Of a DNA stretch of 64,000 nucleotides, positions 1 through 8,648 are shown piece by piece. Position numbers and translations under genes: made by a program. Origin of the DNA: Pseudomaricurvus hydrocarbonicus. Its GTDB lineage: Bacteria; Pseudomonadota; Gammaproteobacteria; Pseudomonadales; Cellvibrionaceae. Under the pieces are notes generated by a model that was not told the origin of the DNA, searched no databases, and worked only from the letters and a program-made list of their open reading frames with translations. The number at the start of each line of letters is the position of its first letter. Within the stretch, counting starts at the first letter, position 1. The stretch spans positions 124,001 through 188,000 of the forward strand of contig NZ_JAAONZ010000008.1 in the NCBI RefSeq assembly GCF_011602365.1, written 5' to 3'.

Positions 1-1
1 G

Positions 2-1732
2 CGTCAGGCCAACAAATACGAAGTACCCCGCATGGTGTTCGTCAACAAGATGGACCGTGCCGGCGCTGACTTCGAGATGGTGGTCAAACAGCTGAAAACC
101 CGCCTCAATGCGAATCCGGTTCCTCTGCAAATGACCATTGGTTCTGAGGAGAACTTCAAGGGTGTCGTTGACCTTCTCAAGATGAAAGCCATCTTGTGGA
201 ACGAAGGGGATATGGGCATGACCTTTGAGTACGGCGACGTACCTGAAGACATGCTGGAAAAATGCGAAAGCATGCGCGAATACCTGATCGAGGCCGCGGC
301 TGAAGCATCTGACGAATTGATGGAACGCTACCTCGAGGGCGAAGAGCTGTCGGAAGAGGAAATCAAGGCTGCTCTGCGCAAGCGTACGCTGGCCAACGAA
401 ATTATTCCGGTAATTGGCGGTTCGGCCTTTAAAAACAAGGGCGTACAGGCGATGCTGGATGCGGTGGTGGAATACCTGCCATCGCCCGAAGAAGTCAAGG
501 CCATCGAAGGCACGCTGGAAGACGGGGAAACCGTGGATACCCGCGAGGCCAACGATGAGGCGCCGTTTGCGGCCCTGGCGTTTAAAATTGCTACTGACCC
601 CTTCGTGGGGACGTTAACTTTCTTCCGGGTCTACTCCGGTAAGCTCGAGAGCGGCACCGCAGTGTACAACTCGGTGAAAATGAAGAAAGAGCGTGTCGGG
701 CGGATGGTGCAGATGCACTCCAATTCCCGTGAAGAAATCAAAGAAGTGTTGGCCGGCGACATTGCCGCCGCCATCGGCCTGAAAGATACCACCACGGGCG
801 ATACGCTTTGCTCCGAAAGCGCTAAAATTGTTCTTGAGCGCATGGAGTTCCCCGAGCCGGTGATTTCTGTGGCGGTAGAGCCCAGAACTCAAGCGGATCA
901 GGAGAAAATGGGTATCGCTCTGGGCAAACTGGCTCAGGAAGATCCGTCTTTCCGGGTTAAGACCGACGAAGAAACCGGGCAGACGATCATTTCCGGTATG
1001 GGTGAGCTGCACCTGGACATCATCGTCGACCGTATGCGTCGCGAGTTCAGTGTTGAGGCCAACATTGGTAAGCCGCAAGTGGCATACCGCGAGCGTATTA
1101 CCCGAACTTCCGAGATTGAAGGCAAATTTGTGCGTCAATCCGGCGGTCGCGGTCAGTACGGTCACGTGTGGGTTAAGTTTGAACCTGCCGAAGATACAAA
1201 CGCTGAAGGTCTGGAATTTGTGAATGAAATTGTCGGGGGGACTGTTCCGCGTGAATACATCCCGGCGATTGAAAAAGGCATTGCAGACCAGATGAAAAAT
1301 GGCGTGTTAGCCGGCTTCCCGCTGTTGGGGTTGAAGGCAACGCTGTTTGATGGCTCTTTCCACGATGTTGACTCTAACGAGATGGCGTTTAAGATTGCAG
1401 CCTCAATGGCCACCAAGAAATTGGCTCAGGAAGGCGGAGCAGTCCTGTTAGAACCAATGATGAAAGTTGAGGTGGTAACCCCTGAAGAGAACATGGGTGA
1501 CGTGGTCGGTGATTTGAACCGTCGCCGTGGCTTGATTCAGGGCATGGATGAAAGTCCGTCTGGTAAGGTTGTTAACGCTGAGGTGCCGCTGGCCGAAATG
1601 TTCGGTTACGCCACTGACCTGCGTTCGGCAACTCAGGGTCGTGCGACCTTTACCATGGAGTTTAAGCATTACGCAGAAGCTCCAAAAAATATCGCTGATG
1701 AGGTGATAGTCAAAAACAAGGGCGGCGAATAA
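2..1732 (+). CDS. fusA: Elongation factor G (5'-truncated by window edge)
   Basis: Translational GTPase that drives ribosome translocation and, with RRF, recycling. The frame is open from base 2, so the start and the P-loop part of the G domain lie outside the window. About 576 residues are visible against roughly 700 in the family. The first visible residues ([20 protein letters not shown]) contain the NKMD guanine-specificity motif. Further on come domain II, the domain III/IV region with [14 protein letters not shown], and [12 protein letters not shown] of domain IV, ending with the domain V segment [16 protein letters not shown]. The stop is TAA at 1730. tuf follows after 48 bases with no terminator between, as in the str operon. 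Identification is certain; only the 5' end is missing. Confidence 0.98.
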   Translation, partial: RQANKYEVPRMVFVNKMDRAGADFEMVVKQLKTRLNANPVPLQMTIGSEENFKGVVDLLKMKAILWNEGDMGMTFEYGDVPEDMLEKCESMREYLIEAAAEASDELMERYLEGEELSEEEIKAALRKRTLANEIIPVIGGSAFKNKGVQAMLDAVVEYLPSPEEVKAIEGTLEDGETVDTREANDEAPFAALAFKIATDPFVGTLTFFRVYSGKLESGTAVYNSVKMKKERVGRMVQMHSNSREEIKEVLAGDIAAAIGLKDTTTGDTLCSESAKIVLERMEFPEPVISVAVEPRTQADQEKMGIALGKLAQEDPSFRVKTDEETGQTIISGMGELHLDIIVDRMRREFSVEANIGKPQVAYRERITRTSEIEGKFVRQSGGRGQYGHVWVKFEPAEDTNAEGLEFVNEIVGGTVPREYIPAIEKGIADQMKNGVLAGFPLLGLKATLFDGSFHDVDSNEMAFKIAASMATKKLAQEGGAVLLEPMMKVEVVTPEENMGDVVGDLNRRRGLIQGMDESPSGKVVNAEVPLAEMFGYATDLRSATQGRATFTMEFKHYAEAPKNIADEVIVKNKGGE

Positions 1733-1780
1733 CTCGTCGTTTTATCATTCGTTACTGAATATTTTTAGAGGAATAACACA

Positions 1781-3004
1781 GTGGCAAAAGAAGCATTTGA
1801 GCGGTCAAAACCGCACGTAAACGTTGGTACCATCGGTCACGTTGACCACGGTAAAACTACTCTGACTGCAGCTCTGACTCGCGTATGTGCGGAAGTATGG
1901 GGCGGTTCAGCCGTTGCTTTTGACGGTATCGATAACGCTCCTGAAGAACGTGAGCGCGGTATCACCATCGCAACGTCTCACGTTGAGTACGATTCTCCGG
2001 ATCGTCACTACGCGCACGTAGATTGCCCGGGACACGCCGATTACGTTAAGAACATGATCACCGGTGCTGCTCAAATGGACGGCGCTATCCTGGTTTGTGG
2101 TGCGACTGACGGCCCAATGCCTCAGACTCGTGAGCACATCCTGCTGTCTCGTCAGGTTGGTGTACCTTACATCGTAGTTTTCCTGAACAAGGCTGACCTG
2201 CTGGCTGAAGACTGTGGCGGTTTCGGTACTGAAGAGTACAACGAAATGCTGGAGCTGGTAGAAATGGAGCTGCGTGAGCTGCTGGACCAGTACGAATTCC
2301 CAGGTGACGACACTCCAATCATCGCCGGTTCTGCCCTGATGGCTCTGAACGGTGAAGACACCGACGGTCTGGGTACCACTGCGGTTAAAACTTTGGTTGA
2401 GACTCTGGATTCTTACATTCCTGAGCCTGAGCGTGCGATCGATGGTGCTTTCATTATGCCAATCGAAGACGTTTTCTCCATCCAGGGTCGTGGTACTGTT
2501 GTTACCGGTCGTGTTGAGCGCGGTATCATCAAAGTCGGCGAAGAAATTGAAATCGTGGGCATCAAAGACACCACCAAGACCGTTTGTACGGGTGTAGAGA
2601 TGTTCCGCAAGCTGCTGGACGAAGGTCGTGCGGGCGAGAACTGTGGTGTTCTGCTGCGTGGTACCAAGCGTGAAGAAGTTCAGCGTGGTCAGGTACTGGC
2701 CAAGCCGGGTTCAATCACTCCACACACCAAGTTCGAAGGTGAAGTTTACGTGCTGGGTAAAGATGAAGGTGGTCGTCACACTCCATTCTTCAAAGGTTAC
2801 CGTCCACAGTTTTACTTCCGTACCACTGACGTAACTGGTGCTTGTGAGCTGCCAGAAGGCGTTGAAATGGTAATGCCAGGTGATAACATTCAGATGACTG
2901 TTACCCTGATTCACCCAATCGCCATGGACGAAGGTCTGCGTTTCGCTATCCGCGAAGGTGGCCGTACCGTTGGTGCTGGTGTTGTAGCTAAAATCATCGA
3001 GTAA
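1781..3004 (+). CDS. tuf: Elongation factor Tu
   Basis: GTPase that delivers aminoacyl-tRNA to the ribosome. It is full length at 407 residues, the long form seen in Pseudomonas and relatives. Visible motifs are the P-loop GHVDHGKT, the switch I region [23 protein letters not shown] (switch II) and NKADLL (guanine specificity). Domain II follows with [17 protein letters not shown], then domain III ending VVAKIIE. The start is GTG at 1781 with AGAGGAA at 1767-1773 as ribosome-binding site. It is the last gene of the str operon here and is followed at once by a strong terminator, so the S10 operon 43 kb downstream is not co-transcribed. Only one tuf copy lies in the window. Confidence 0.98.
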   Translation: MAKEAFERSKPHVNVGTIGHVDHGKTTLTAALTRVCAEVWGGSAVAFDGIDNAPEERERGITIATSHVEYDSPDRHYAHVDCPGHADYVKNMITGAAQMDGAILVCGATDGPMPQTREHILLSRQVGVPYIVVFLNKADLLAEDCGGFGTEEYNEMLELVEMELRELLDQYEFPGDDTPIIAGSALMALNGEDTDGLGTTAVKTLVETLDSYIPEPERAIDGAFIMPIEDVFSIQGRGTVVTGRVERGIIKVGEEIEIVGIKDTTKTVCTGVEMFRKLLDEGRAGENCGVLLRGTKREEVQRGQVLAKPGSITPHTKFEGEVYVLGKDEGGRHTPFFKGYRPQFYFRTTDVTGACELPEGVEMVMPGDNIQMTVTLIHPIAMDEGLRFAIREGGRTVGAGVVAKIIE

Positions 3005-3029
3005 TCGATAGCAGATTTTAGATACCGAA

Positions 3030-3056
3030 AAGGCCGCATTATGCGGCCTTTTTTTT
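3030..3056 (+). terminator. Intrinsic terminator of the str operon
   Basis: A perfect 9-bp stem AAGGCCGCA / TGCGGCCTT with a 3-base loop is followed by an eight-base T run. It lies 26 bases after the tuf stop. A second imperfect hairpin (GCTCCC/GGGAGC, 3073-3096) follows but has no T run. Confidence 0.93.
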
Positions 3057-3207
3057 GCCTGCGGTAAGCCCTGCTCCCTGTTACCATACCGGGAGCTTAC
3101 AGTGCTTCTTGTCTTGTTCTGCTCGGCAGAACCGTGACAGCCAACGGTTGTTGCATGCCCTTGGATAAGATATTAAATTTGGAAGTGAAAACCTAATCGG
3201 CAGGGTC

Positions 3208-3906
3208 ATGGTGGATAAAACTCTCATCTCAACCGCAATTCGCGAGAATGTCTGGTTTCAGGGTATGCCTGAAGACATGCTGGACCGGCTGGTTGCCATG
3301 GCCAGTATTAAGACTCTGGCCGATGGTGCTTACCTATACGCTAAAAATGAAGAGGCTGACGGCATCTACGCGGTGTTGGCCGGGGCCATCGTGGCGGGTG
3401 GCTGTTCCGAAAATGGCAAGCGAGCGGTGTATGCGGTTCTGGAGCCTGGCAGTTGGGTCGGGGAAGCGTCGATGTTCGATCGGCGCCCACGGGTGAGTGA
3501 TGCCATTGCCAAGGGCGAGACCAAAATACTGTTTATTCCCAGGGTCAAATTTCAGCAGTTGTTGGATGAGAGGCCGCAACTCTACAAGTATTTTATTGGT
3601 ATTTTGTGTGAACATTACCGGCAGGCCAGTCGCTTGGTGGAGGCCAGTATGATGCGCTCGGTGACGGAACGACTGGCGTTGCGGTTGCTGGACCTGACTG
3701 CCAGGTATGATTTTTCCTGCCAGGATGGCAAGCCTGCTTCGGTGAAAGTGTCTCAGGAAGAATTGAGCCTGATGGCGGGCACCACCCGCCAGCGGATCAA
3801 TCAGGAACTCAAAAGCTGGGAAAAACACGGTTGGATTGAGGTGAGTTATGGGTATGTAACTATTCTCGACCGTGCAGCGCTGGAAGGCCTGTTGACGTTG
3901 ATCTGA
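3208..3906 (+). CDS. Crp/Fnr-family transcriptional regulator
   Basis: Cytoplasmic DNA-binding regulator of 232 residues, the usual size for the family. Residues ~15-125 form a cyclic-nucleotide-binding-type beta barrel (GIYAVLAGAIVAGG, then GSWVGEASMFDRRPRVSDA at the phosphate-binding-cassette position). Residues ~150-230 carry the C-terminal winged helix-turn-helix, with VSQEELSLMAGTTRQRINQE as the recognition-helix region. The N-terminal cysteine cluster of FNR is absent, so an oxygen-sensing iron-sulphur role is unlikely. The cassette is not a perfect CRP match, so the ligand is unknown. The ATG at 3208 has only a weak AGGG at 3202-3205; the GTG at 3211 is an alternative start. It lies alone between the str terminator and the TonB receptor gene and may control the genes downstream (inference from position only). 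Confidence 0.9.
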   Translation: MVDKTLISTAIRENVWFQGMPEDMLDRLVAMASIKTLADGAYLYAKNEEADGIYAVLAGAIVAGGCSENGKRAVYAVLEPGSWVGEASMFDRRPRVSDAIAKGETKILFIPRVKFQQLLDERPQLYKYFIGILCEHYRQASRLVEASMMRSVTERLALRLLDLTARYDFSCQDGKPASVKVSQEELSLMAGTTRQRINQELKSWEKHGWIEVSYGYVTILDRAALEGLLTLI

Positions 3907-4260
3907 AACGGCAATTCCCCTTCGCCTTGAACCCTCATGAGCTTGGTTCCCGGGCAGCAGCGATGTGCCTGCTGCGTCATAGATCGCTGCATTTGTGTCC
4001 ACACTCTCCTTGCTGCCTGATTCTTGCAGGCCTTGTCTTAACTCCCTCCTCTTGTTTCATGCCCCCGCAACGGTGCCTTTAATCACGGTTTAAGACAGTG
4101 CCGCTAACTGGGCGTCTTTACGCCGTGCTTTTGAGGCGGCATTGCGCAATGTCTTAAACCGGACAGTCCTGCGTGTGCCCGCCGGTATAGTATTTTGCCT
4201 TCCCGCTAGAGAGACGAGTTTGATAACGCGGATCTAACTATAAAAAAAGAGGATTGGCTT
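3907..4260 (+). other. 354-base spacer before the TonB receptor gene
   Basis: No convincing gene was seen. The spacer holds three copies of the octamer TGTCTTAA, or its complement, at 4034-4041, 4090-4097 (inverted) and 4150-4157. The last two belong to the long inverted repeat listed separately. A -10-like TATAGT lies at 4186-4191 without a recognisable -35 box. The receptor's ribosome-binding site AAGAGGA is at about 4248-4253. Confidence 0.6.
4087..4160. repeat. Nested long inverted repeat (possible operator or structured RNA)
   Basis: The 11-base arm GGTTTAAGACA (4087-4097) is matched perfectly by TGTCTTAAACC (4150-4160). Inside, TGCCGC (4099-4104) pairs with GCGGCA (4136-4141), and GGCG/CGCC forms an apical hairpin. 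There is no T run, so it is not an obvious terminator. It lies 100 bases before the TonB receptor start. It could be an operator, a small RNA or leader structure, or a relic of a small mobile repeat; the sequence does not decide. Confidence 0.55.
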
Positions 4261-6534
4261 GTGAGTTCAAGAATAACTTCTAAACACACCGTTCACCCAG
4301 TGAAGGACACCCGAAAAAAAACCCAAGTGCTGCCGAATTTGCTGGCTCTGGCCATCGGCGGTTCGACGCTGCTGTCAGCTACTGCCGGTTTTGCCGCGCA
4401 GACTTTTTCCCTGGAAGAGGTGGTCGTAACCGCCCAGAAGCGCGAAGAGCGCGCGCTGGAAGTGCCCATTTCCATGGCGGCTCTGGGAGCGGAAGCCCTG
4501 GAGCAAAGCGGCATCAAGGAAGTGAAAGACCTTGGCGAGATGGCACCTAACGTGCAAATGAGCCAGGACAGTGATTTCAGTTCCCGGGTGACCATTCGTG
4601 GCGTCGGTGCCAACAGCCGTAACATTGGTTTCGATACCCGTGTGGGCGTCTATCTGGACGGGGTCTACCTGGGGCAGTCCCCGGCGGTTAACCAGGGGCT
4701 GGTCGACCTGGAGCGGGTGGAAGTGCTGCGCGGCCCGCAGGGCACCCTGTTTGGCAAGAATACGGTAGCCGGAGCCGTCAACCTGATTTCTCGCAAGCCC
4801 GGCGATGAGGTTGAACTGGAATTGGGCGTCAATGTGGGTAACTACAACAGCCGCGAATACCAGCTGCGGGGCAATTTACCGTTGACCGACACGACCGCCA
4901 TGTCCGTGAGTCTCAACCAGACCGAGCGCGATGGCTACATTAAGAATCTCTACAACGGCGATAAGGTGAACGGTCGCGATTCGACTTCCGGGCGGGTCAT
5001 GCTGCGTTCGGATCTGGCCGACAATCTGACGTTGAGCCTTGCCGGTGACTACATGAGCCAGGACCGCTGGGGTTTCAACGGTGAGCCTCTGACCTCCATC
5101 TTTGCCAGCGGTTACCCCACTGCGGGCAACGATAAGTATGAGATGAACCAGAACCGCACCGTACCCGAAGACAAGGAAATCTGGGGCACGTCCGCCACCG
5201 TTGACTACGACATGGACAACGGTTTTTCCTTCAAGTCGATCACCTCCTATCGCTATACCGAGATGATCTATGGCACCGATGTGGACTTCACCGAGCTGGA
5301 TCTGGTGAACACCGCCTATGAAGATAGCTACAAGCAAATGACGCAGGAATTCCAGCTGACCTCGCCGGCCGATTCGGCGTTATCCTATGTGCTTGGTTTG
5401 TACTACTACGCTCAGGACAGCGAAACGGAACGCTTCGCACTGGCGGGAGAGCATATTGGTCTGTTCCCGTTTGGTATTGCGCCAAACTCCACCGCCGTAG
5501 CCTATGGCGGCACGGTGGATACGGAAAGCTTCTCCATCTACGCCAATGGTAACTACGACATTACCGACCGCCTCAGTTTGGGGTTTGGTTTTCGTTACTC
5601 GGAAGAGACCAAGGACGTGGACTGGACCATCGATGGCAGCAATTCTGGCGGCTTTAATATCGCTACCGGTTCGGTAAAAGATTCGCGCACCGATCGTGAC
5701 TTGTCGCCGACATTGAGCGTAAATTTCGCTCTGACTGACAACAGCTTTGTCTACGCGCGCACCTCTACCGGGGTTAAGAGCGGTGGTTACAACCTGGACT
5801 TTGTCAATGCCGACCAGTTTACCGGCAGCCCGGAGGATATCGAGTTTGATACCGAATCCGTGATCAGCCACGAGTTGGGTTACAAGGCCGAATTGCTGGA
5901 TCGCCGGTTGCGACTCAGCAGCGCCGTCTTCTATTCCAAGTATGACGACTATCAGGTCAATCAGTACATTGAACTGGGTGGTGGTGGCACCGCACTGACC
6001 ATCACCAATGCCGCCGAAGTGGTCAGTAAAGGGGTGGAGCTGGAAGCGACCTATGTCCCCACCGACAACCTGCAGATCACAGCCGCGCTGGGTTTGCTGG
6101 ACACCACTTTCAAGAGTTTCCCCGGTGGCGGCGATGGCGGTGCGGATGCCTCAGGCAATGACCTGCCTTACGCACCGGATACCACCGCGTCACTGGGCGT
6201 GCAGTACTATGTGCCCATGCCTTCGCTGGCGGCAACACTGCTGTTGCGTGCGGACTACAGTTACACCTCGGAGCGTTACCTCACGCCGAGCAATAACGAC
6301 GGCTTCAGTAATGGGCTGGTGGATGTGGCTTACGACCGCCTGGAAAGCTACGACCTGGTCAACGCCCGCCTGGGCCTTATTGACGATGCCGAGCATTGGG
6401 AGGTGTACCTGTGGGGCCGCAACTTGGCCGACAGCGACCACATGAACTACAGCTTCCGGGATTTCCTGGGGACTTACGTGGCTGGCTATGCGATGCCCAG
6501 AACCTATGGCATCGAGGGCAAGTACCGCTTTTGA
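4261..6534 (+). CDS. TonB-dependent outer-membrane receptor
   Basis: Outer-membrane beta-barrel transporter of 757 residues, energised by TonB-ExbB-ExbD. A signal peptide ends near SATAGFAA (residues ~28-50) after an unusually long, basic N-terminal stretch. The TonB box region LEEVVVTAQKREERA follows. The plug domain spans about residues 60-180, including VTIRGVGANSR and the conserved VEVLRGPQGTLFGKNTVAG. The rest is a barrel of alternating aromatic strands ending in the typical terminal phenylalanine (YGIEGKYRF). The start is GTG at 4261 with AAGAGGA about 7 bases upstream. A strong terminator follows, so it is probably transcribed alone. The substrate is unknown; members of this general type import siderophores, vitamins, glycans or plant-type molecules. 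A link to the giant-protein cluster is not shown. Confidence 0.95.
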   Translation: MSSRITSKHTVHPVKDTRKKTQVLPNLLALAIGGSTLLSATAGFAAQTFSLEEVVVTAQKREERALEVPISMAALGAEALEQSGIKEVKDLGEMAPNVQMSQDSDFSSRVTIRGVGANSRNIGFDTRVGVYLDGVYLGQSPAVNQGLVDLERVEVLRGPQGTLFGKNTVAGAVNLISRKPGDEVELELGVNVGNYNSREYQLRGNLPLTDTTAMSVSLNQTERDGYIKNLYNGDKVNGRDSTSGRVMLRSDLADNLTLSLAGDYMSQDRWGFNGEPLTSIFASGYPTAGNDKYEMNQNRTVPEDKEIWGTSATVDYDMDNGFSFKSITSYRYTEMIYGTDVDFTELDLVNTAYEDSYKQMTQEFQLTSPADSALSYVLGLYYYAQDSETERFALAGEHIGLFPFGIAPNSTAVAYGGTVDTESFSIYANGNYDITDRLSLGFGFRYSEETKDVDWTIDGSNSGGFNIATGSVKDSRTDRDLSPTLSVNFALTDNSFVYARTSTGVKSGGYNLDFVNADQFTGSPEDIEFDTESVISHELGYKAELLDRRLRLSSAVFYSKYDDYQVNQYIELGGGGTALTITNAAEVVSKGVELEATYVPTDNLQITAALGLLDTTFKSFPGGGDGGADASGNDLPYAPDTTASLGVQYYVPMPSLAATLLLRADYSYTSERYLTPSNNDGFSNGLVDVAYDRLESYDLVNARLGLIDDAEHWEVYLWGRNLADSDHMNYSFRDFLGTYVAGYAMPRTYGIEGKYRF

Positions 6535-6595
6535 TCCGGACAGCGGTTACGCTCAGATCGCGACTGTAAAGTCGGTTCTGGGCGCACTGGTGATG

Positions 6596-6636
6596 AGGCT
6601 GCTGAAAGACGCAATGTGTCGGTCAGCAGCCTTTTT
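6596..6636 (+). terminator. Intrinsic terminator after the TonB receptor gene
   Basis: A perfect 10-bp stem AGGCTGCTGA (6596-6605) / TCAGCAGCCT (6623-6632) with a 17-base loop runs directly into a short T run. Confidence 0.85.
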
Positions 6637-6724
6637 GGGTTAAACCGGGGTGAATTCAGAGAGCCTGTTTTCGCCCGAATGACGTTAAACGCAGACCGCT
6701 AGGGTGGGCGTGAGGAGGTTGTGG

Positions 6725-8068
6725 ATGATGTGGCACGGGAGGGTGTGTATGAAAAGTTGGGCAAGCGCCGGTTTGGCGTTGTGTTTGATGGTTGGGTCGC
6801 TGGGTGCGGGGGCCGAGTCCGCAAATGGTTCTTTATCTAAACCCGCGAATGGCTTTTTGCGGGATGCGGCCGGGGGCTACAGCGCGGAAGCGGCATATCA
6901 GCTGCAGGAAAACTGGACGCTGCCTCGATTTCTGACGGTAACGCCGGAGGGGGCATACTCCTATCTGCATCTGGCGACGCAGTTGCCCCACGCCACCATC
7001 TATCGTCAGGGACCGGTGGTGCCGCTGGTGTCAGAGCTCGATCCCCGGCTGGGTCAATTGCCGGTCGAATGGCAGGGTAAGCAGCAAACGCTGGACGAGG
7101 TGATCCTGTCGCCGCAGTCACCCCTGCAGGGAGTGATAGTCATGCACCGTGGCAAAGTGGTCTATGAACAGTATCCCGGCATGCGGCCTTTTGATAATCA
7201 CGTGTGGATGTCAAATGCCAAGCCGGTGGCCAGTTATCTTATCGCCCAGCTGGAGGGCGAAGGGCGGCTGGATGTTGAACAGCCGGTGGTGCGTTACCTG
7301 CCAGCGGCGGCGGGCACCCACTGGGAAAACATCAAGGTGATTGATGTCCTCAACATGCAGACCGGGTTGGATCTGGTGGAAAATGCGGCCGCGCGGGCCA
7401 ACCCGATGTCCGGCTTTAGCCGTTTTATGGTGGCGGAAGTGGGTTACCCCAATCGGGAGGGTGAGGTACTGACGCACAATGAGGCGCTGCTGTCGGTCGG
7501 CTACCTGGGCGAGCCGGGGCAGAAATTTGAATACTCGTCGGCGAATACCCAGCTGCTGGGTCTGATCATTGAGTCGATCACCGGGCAGCGGTTGGCGGAT
7601 GTCATCTCGGAACGTGTGTGGCGCCCCATTGGGGCAGAAGGCGATGCGCAACTGGCGCTGAGTCCTCAGGGCAACGGCATCATTCACGGCTTGATTTCAT
7701 CGCGACTGGTCGACATGGCCAGGTTTGCCATGTTGTACACACCCAGTTGGCACAAGGTGTCAGAGCAGCGTCTGGTGTCGGCCGCGAGCCTGGAGAAAAT
7801 TCGCACAGCGGGCAACCCCGCAGCCTATTATCAGGGCGAGATGGGGCCAAGACTGGCGCGCCTGTTTGGTGAGCGCCCGGTATCCAACGCCTATCAGTGG
7901 GATGCCATTTTTGCGGATGGGGATATGTATAAGGGAGGCATGAACGGGCAGGGGCTGTATGTGTCGCCGGATAAGGATCTGGTGGTGGCCTGGTTTGGTA
8001 CCGGCTTTGCTGAGGTGCCGATGGAGCGCTTGGCCCGCACCGTTGCGTTGACTCGGCCTACTTTGTGA
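6725..8068 (+). CDS. Exported beta-lactamase-fold serine hydrolase
   Basis: Penicillin-binding-protein-like/class C beta-lactamase family hydrolase (COG1680 type), probably periplasmic. The nucleophile motif SxxK is visible as SNAK in HVWMSNAKPVASYL. The second motif is the YSSAN variant in FEYSSANTQLLGLIIESITG. A glycine-rich C-terminal motif (GGMNGQGLYVSPDKDLVVAW) stands where KTG-type motifs occur. The N-terminus has a signal-like hydrophobic run ASAGLALCLMVGSLGAGA. Start choice: AGGAGG at 6713-6718 favours ATG 6725 (or 6728). ATG 6749, preceded by GGGAGG, gives a shorter signal peptide and is also plausible; an in-frame GTG at 6704 is less likely. Relatives act on esters, amides or D-amino-acid peptides; the substrate here is unknown. 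It stands alone between two terminators. Confidence 0.85.
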   Translation: MMWHGRVCMKSWASAGLALCLMVGSLGAGAESANGSLSKPANGFLRDAAGGYSAEAAYQLQENWTLPRFLTVTPEGAYSYLHLATQLPHATIYRQGPVVPLVSELDPRLGQLPVEWQGKQQTLDEVILSPQSPLQGVIVMHRGKVVYEQYPGMRPFDNHVWMSNAKPVASYLIAQLEGEGRLDVEQPVVRYLPAAAGTHWENIKVIDVLNMQTGLDLVENAAARANPMSGFSRFMVAEVGYPNREGEVLTHNEALLSVGYLGEPGQKFEYSSANTQLLGLIIESITGQRLADVISERVWRPIGAEGDAQLALSPQGNGIIHGLISSRLVDMARFAMLYTPSWHKVSEQRLVSAASLEKIRTAGNPAAYYQGEMGPRLARLFGERPVSNAYQWDAIFADGDMYKGGMNGQGLYVSPDKDLVVAWFGTGFAEVPMERLARTVALTRPTL

Positions 8069-8141
8069 CGCTCGCGGATGAAGTTGTGACTGTGATCACC
8101 AAATAAGGGTATTTAGACGCCAACGTCGGGACATTATAAGA

Positions 8142-8172
8142 AGCTGGGGGCTGACATCCTCCGGCTTTTTTT
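8142..8172 (+). terminator. Probable intrinsic terminator after the serine hydrolase gene
   Basis: The stem AGCTGGGGG (8142-8150) pairs with CCTCCGGCT (8158-8166) through seven Watson-Crick and two G-U pairs, with a 7-base loop and a seven-base T run. Confidence 0.75.
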
Positions 8173-8348
8173 ATTTTTATGATTTATATGGGTATCTTTT
8201 TTAGAACATTTAGTTATTTGTGGTTGTCGCTTGAGGACGAATTTTCGTCAGCATCATCCCTGTGTTGGTGCTTGAGGCGCAGTTTCAAGGTTTAATGCCC
8301 GATTGTGGTCCACTTCTAGAGAAATTAAACCCATTAACCAGTTAACTT

Positions 8349-8378
8349 TTGAGAATTAGTCGCCTTATCCCTTATAAC
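8349..8378 (+). promoter_or_regulatory. Candidate sigma-70 promoter for the TolC/giant-protein cluster
   Basis: A -35-like TTGAGA (8349-8354) and a -10-like TATAAC (8373-8378), each one base from consensus, are separated by 18 bases in the AT-rich spacer. Transcription would start near 8385. It was found by eye only, and AT-rich DNA gives chance matches. Confidence 0.35.
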
Positions 8379-8648
8379 CTGAAATTTTTAAAAAAAGCGT
8401 CAATAGTGTGATTGCTTTGGCAAAACGTATGATTAGCAATGCGAGGTTGTTATGATAACTGGCGCTAAATTCCACTCTTTCTCATCATGGATGATTTTAT
8501 TTGGTGAATTTTATCTGTGTCGGCTAGGGGTGGCTAACAGAATAATCTCATAACAACGACTGACAACCAGATTAGAACGGTCGTTGGCTGTGTGCCCTTT
8601 GGCAGGGGCTGTGGTCGCAGGATTGGGGATCTCAAGGAATGGGTGTTA

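Larger units (their letters stand above)
8069..8648 (+). other. 580-base AT-rich spacer before the secretion cluster
   Basis: After the terminator the spacer is clearly richer in A+T than its neighbours and shows no convincing gene. It contains a promoter-like pair (separate entry) and the interrupted palindrome GTTATGATAAC at 8449-8459. The long leader (about 265 bases if that promoter is used) could host regulation of the cluster. No known riboswitch was recognised. Confidence 0.6.

Noticed and set aside
614-1165. A 183-codon minus-strand frame inside fusA
   Set aside because: fusA is certain on the + strand, and the antisense frame shows no independent support.
3208-3906. FNR-type oxygen sensor
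   Set aside because: The N-terminal cysteine cluster needed for the iron-sulphur centre is absent, so only the general Crp/Fnr family is claimed.
4087-4160. Integron attC recombination site
   Set aside because: The long palindrome lacks the attC core sites (GTTRRRY/RYYYAAC arrangement), and there is no integrase or cassette array nearby.
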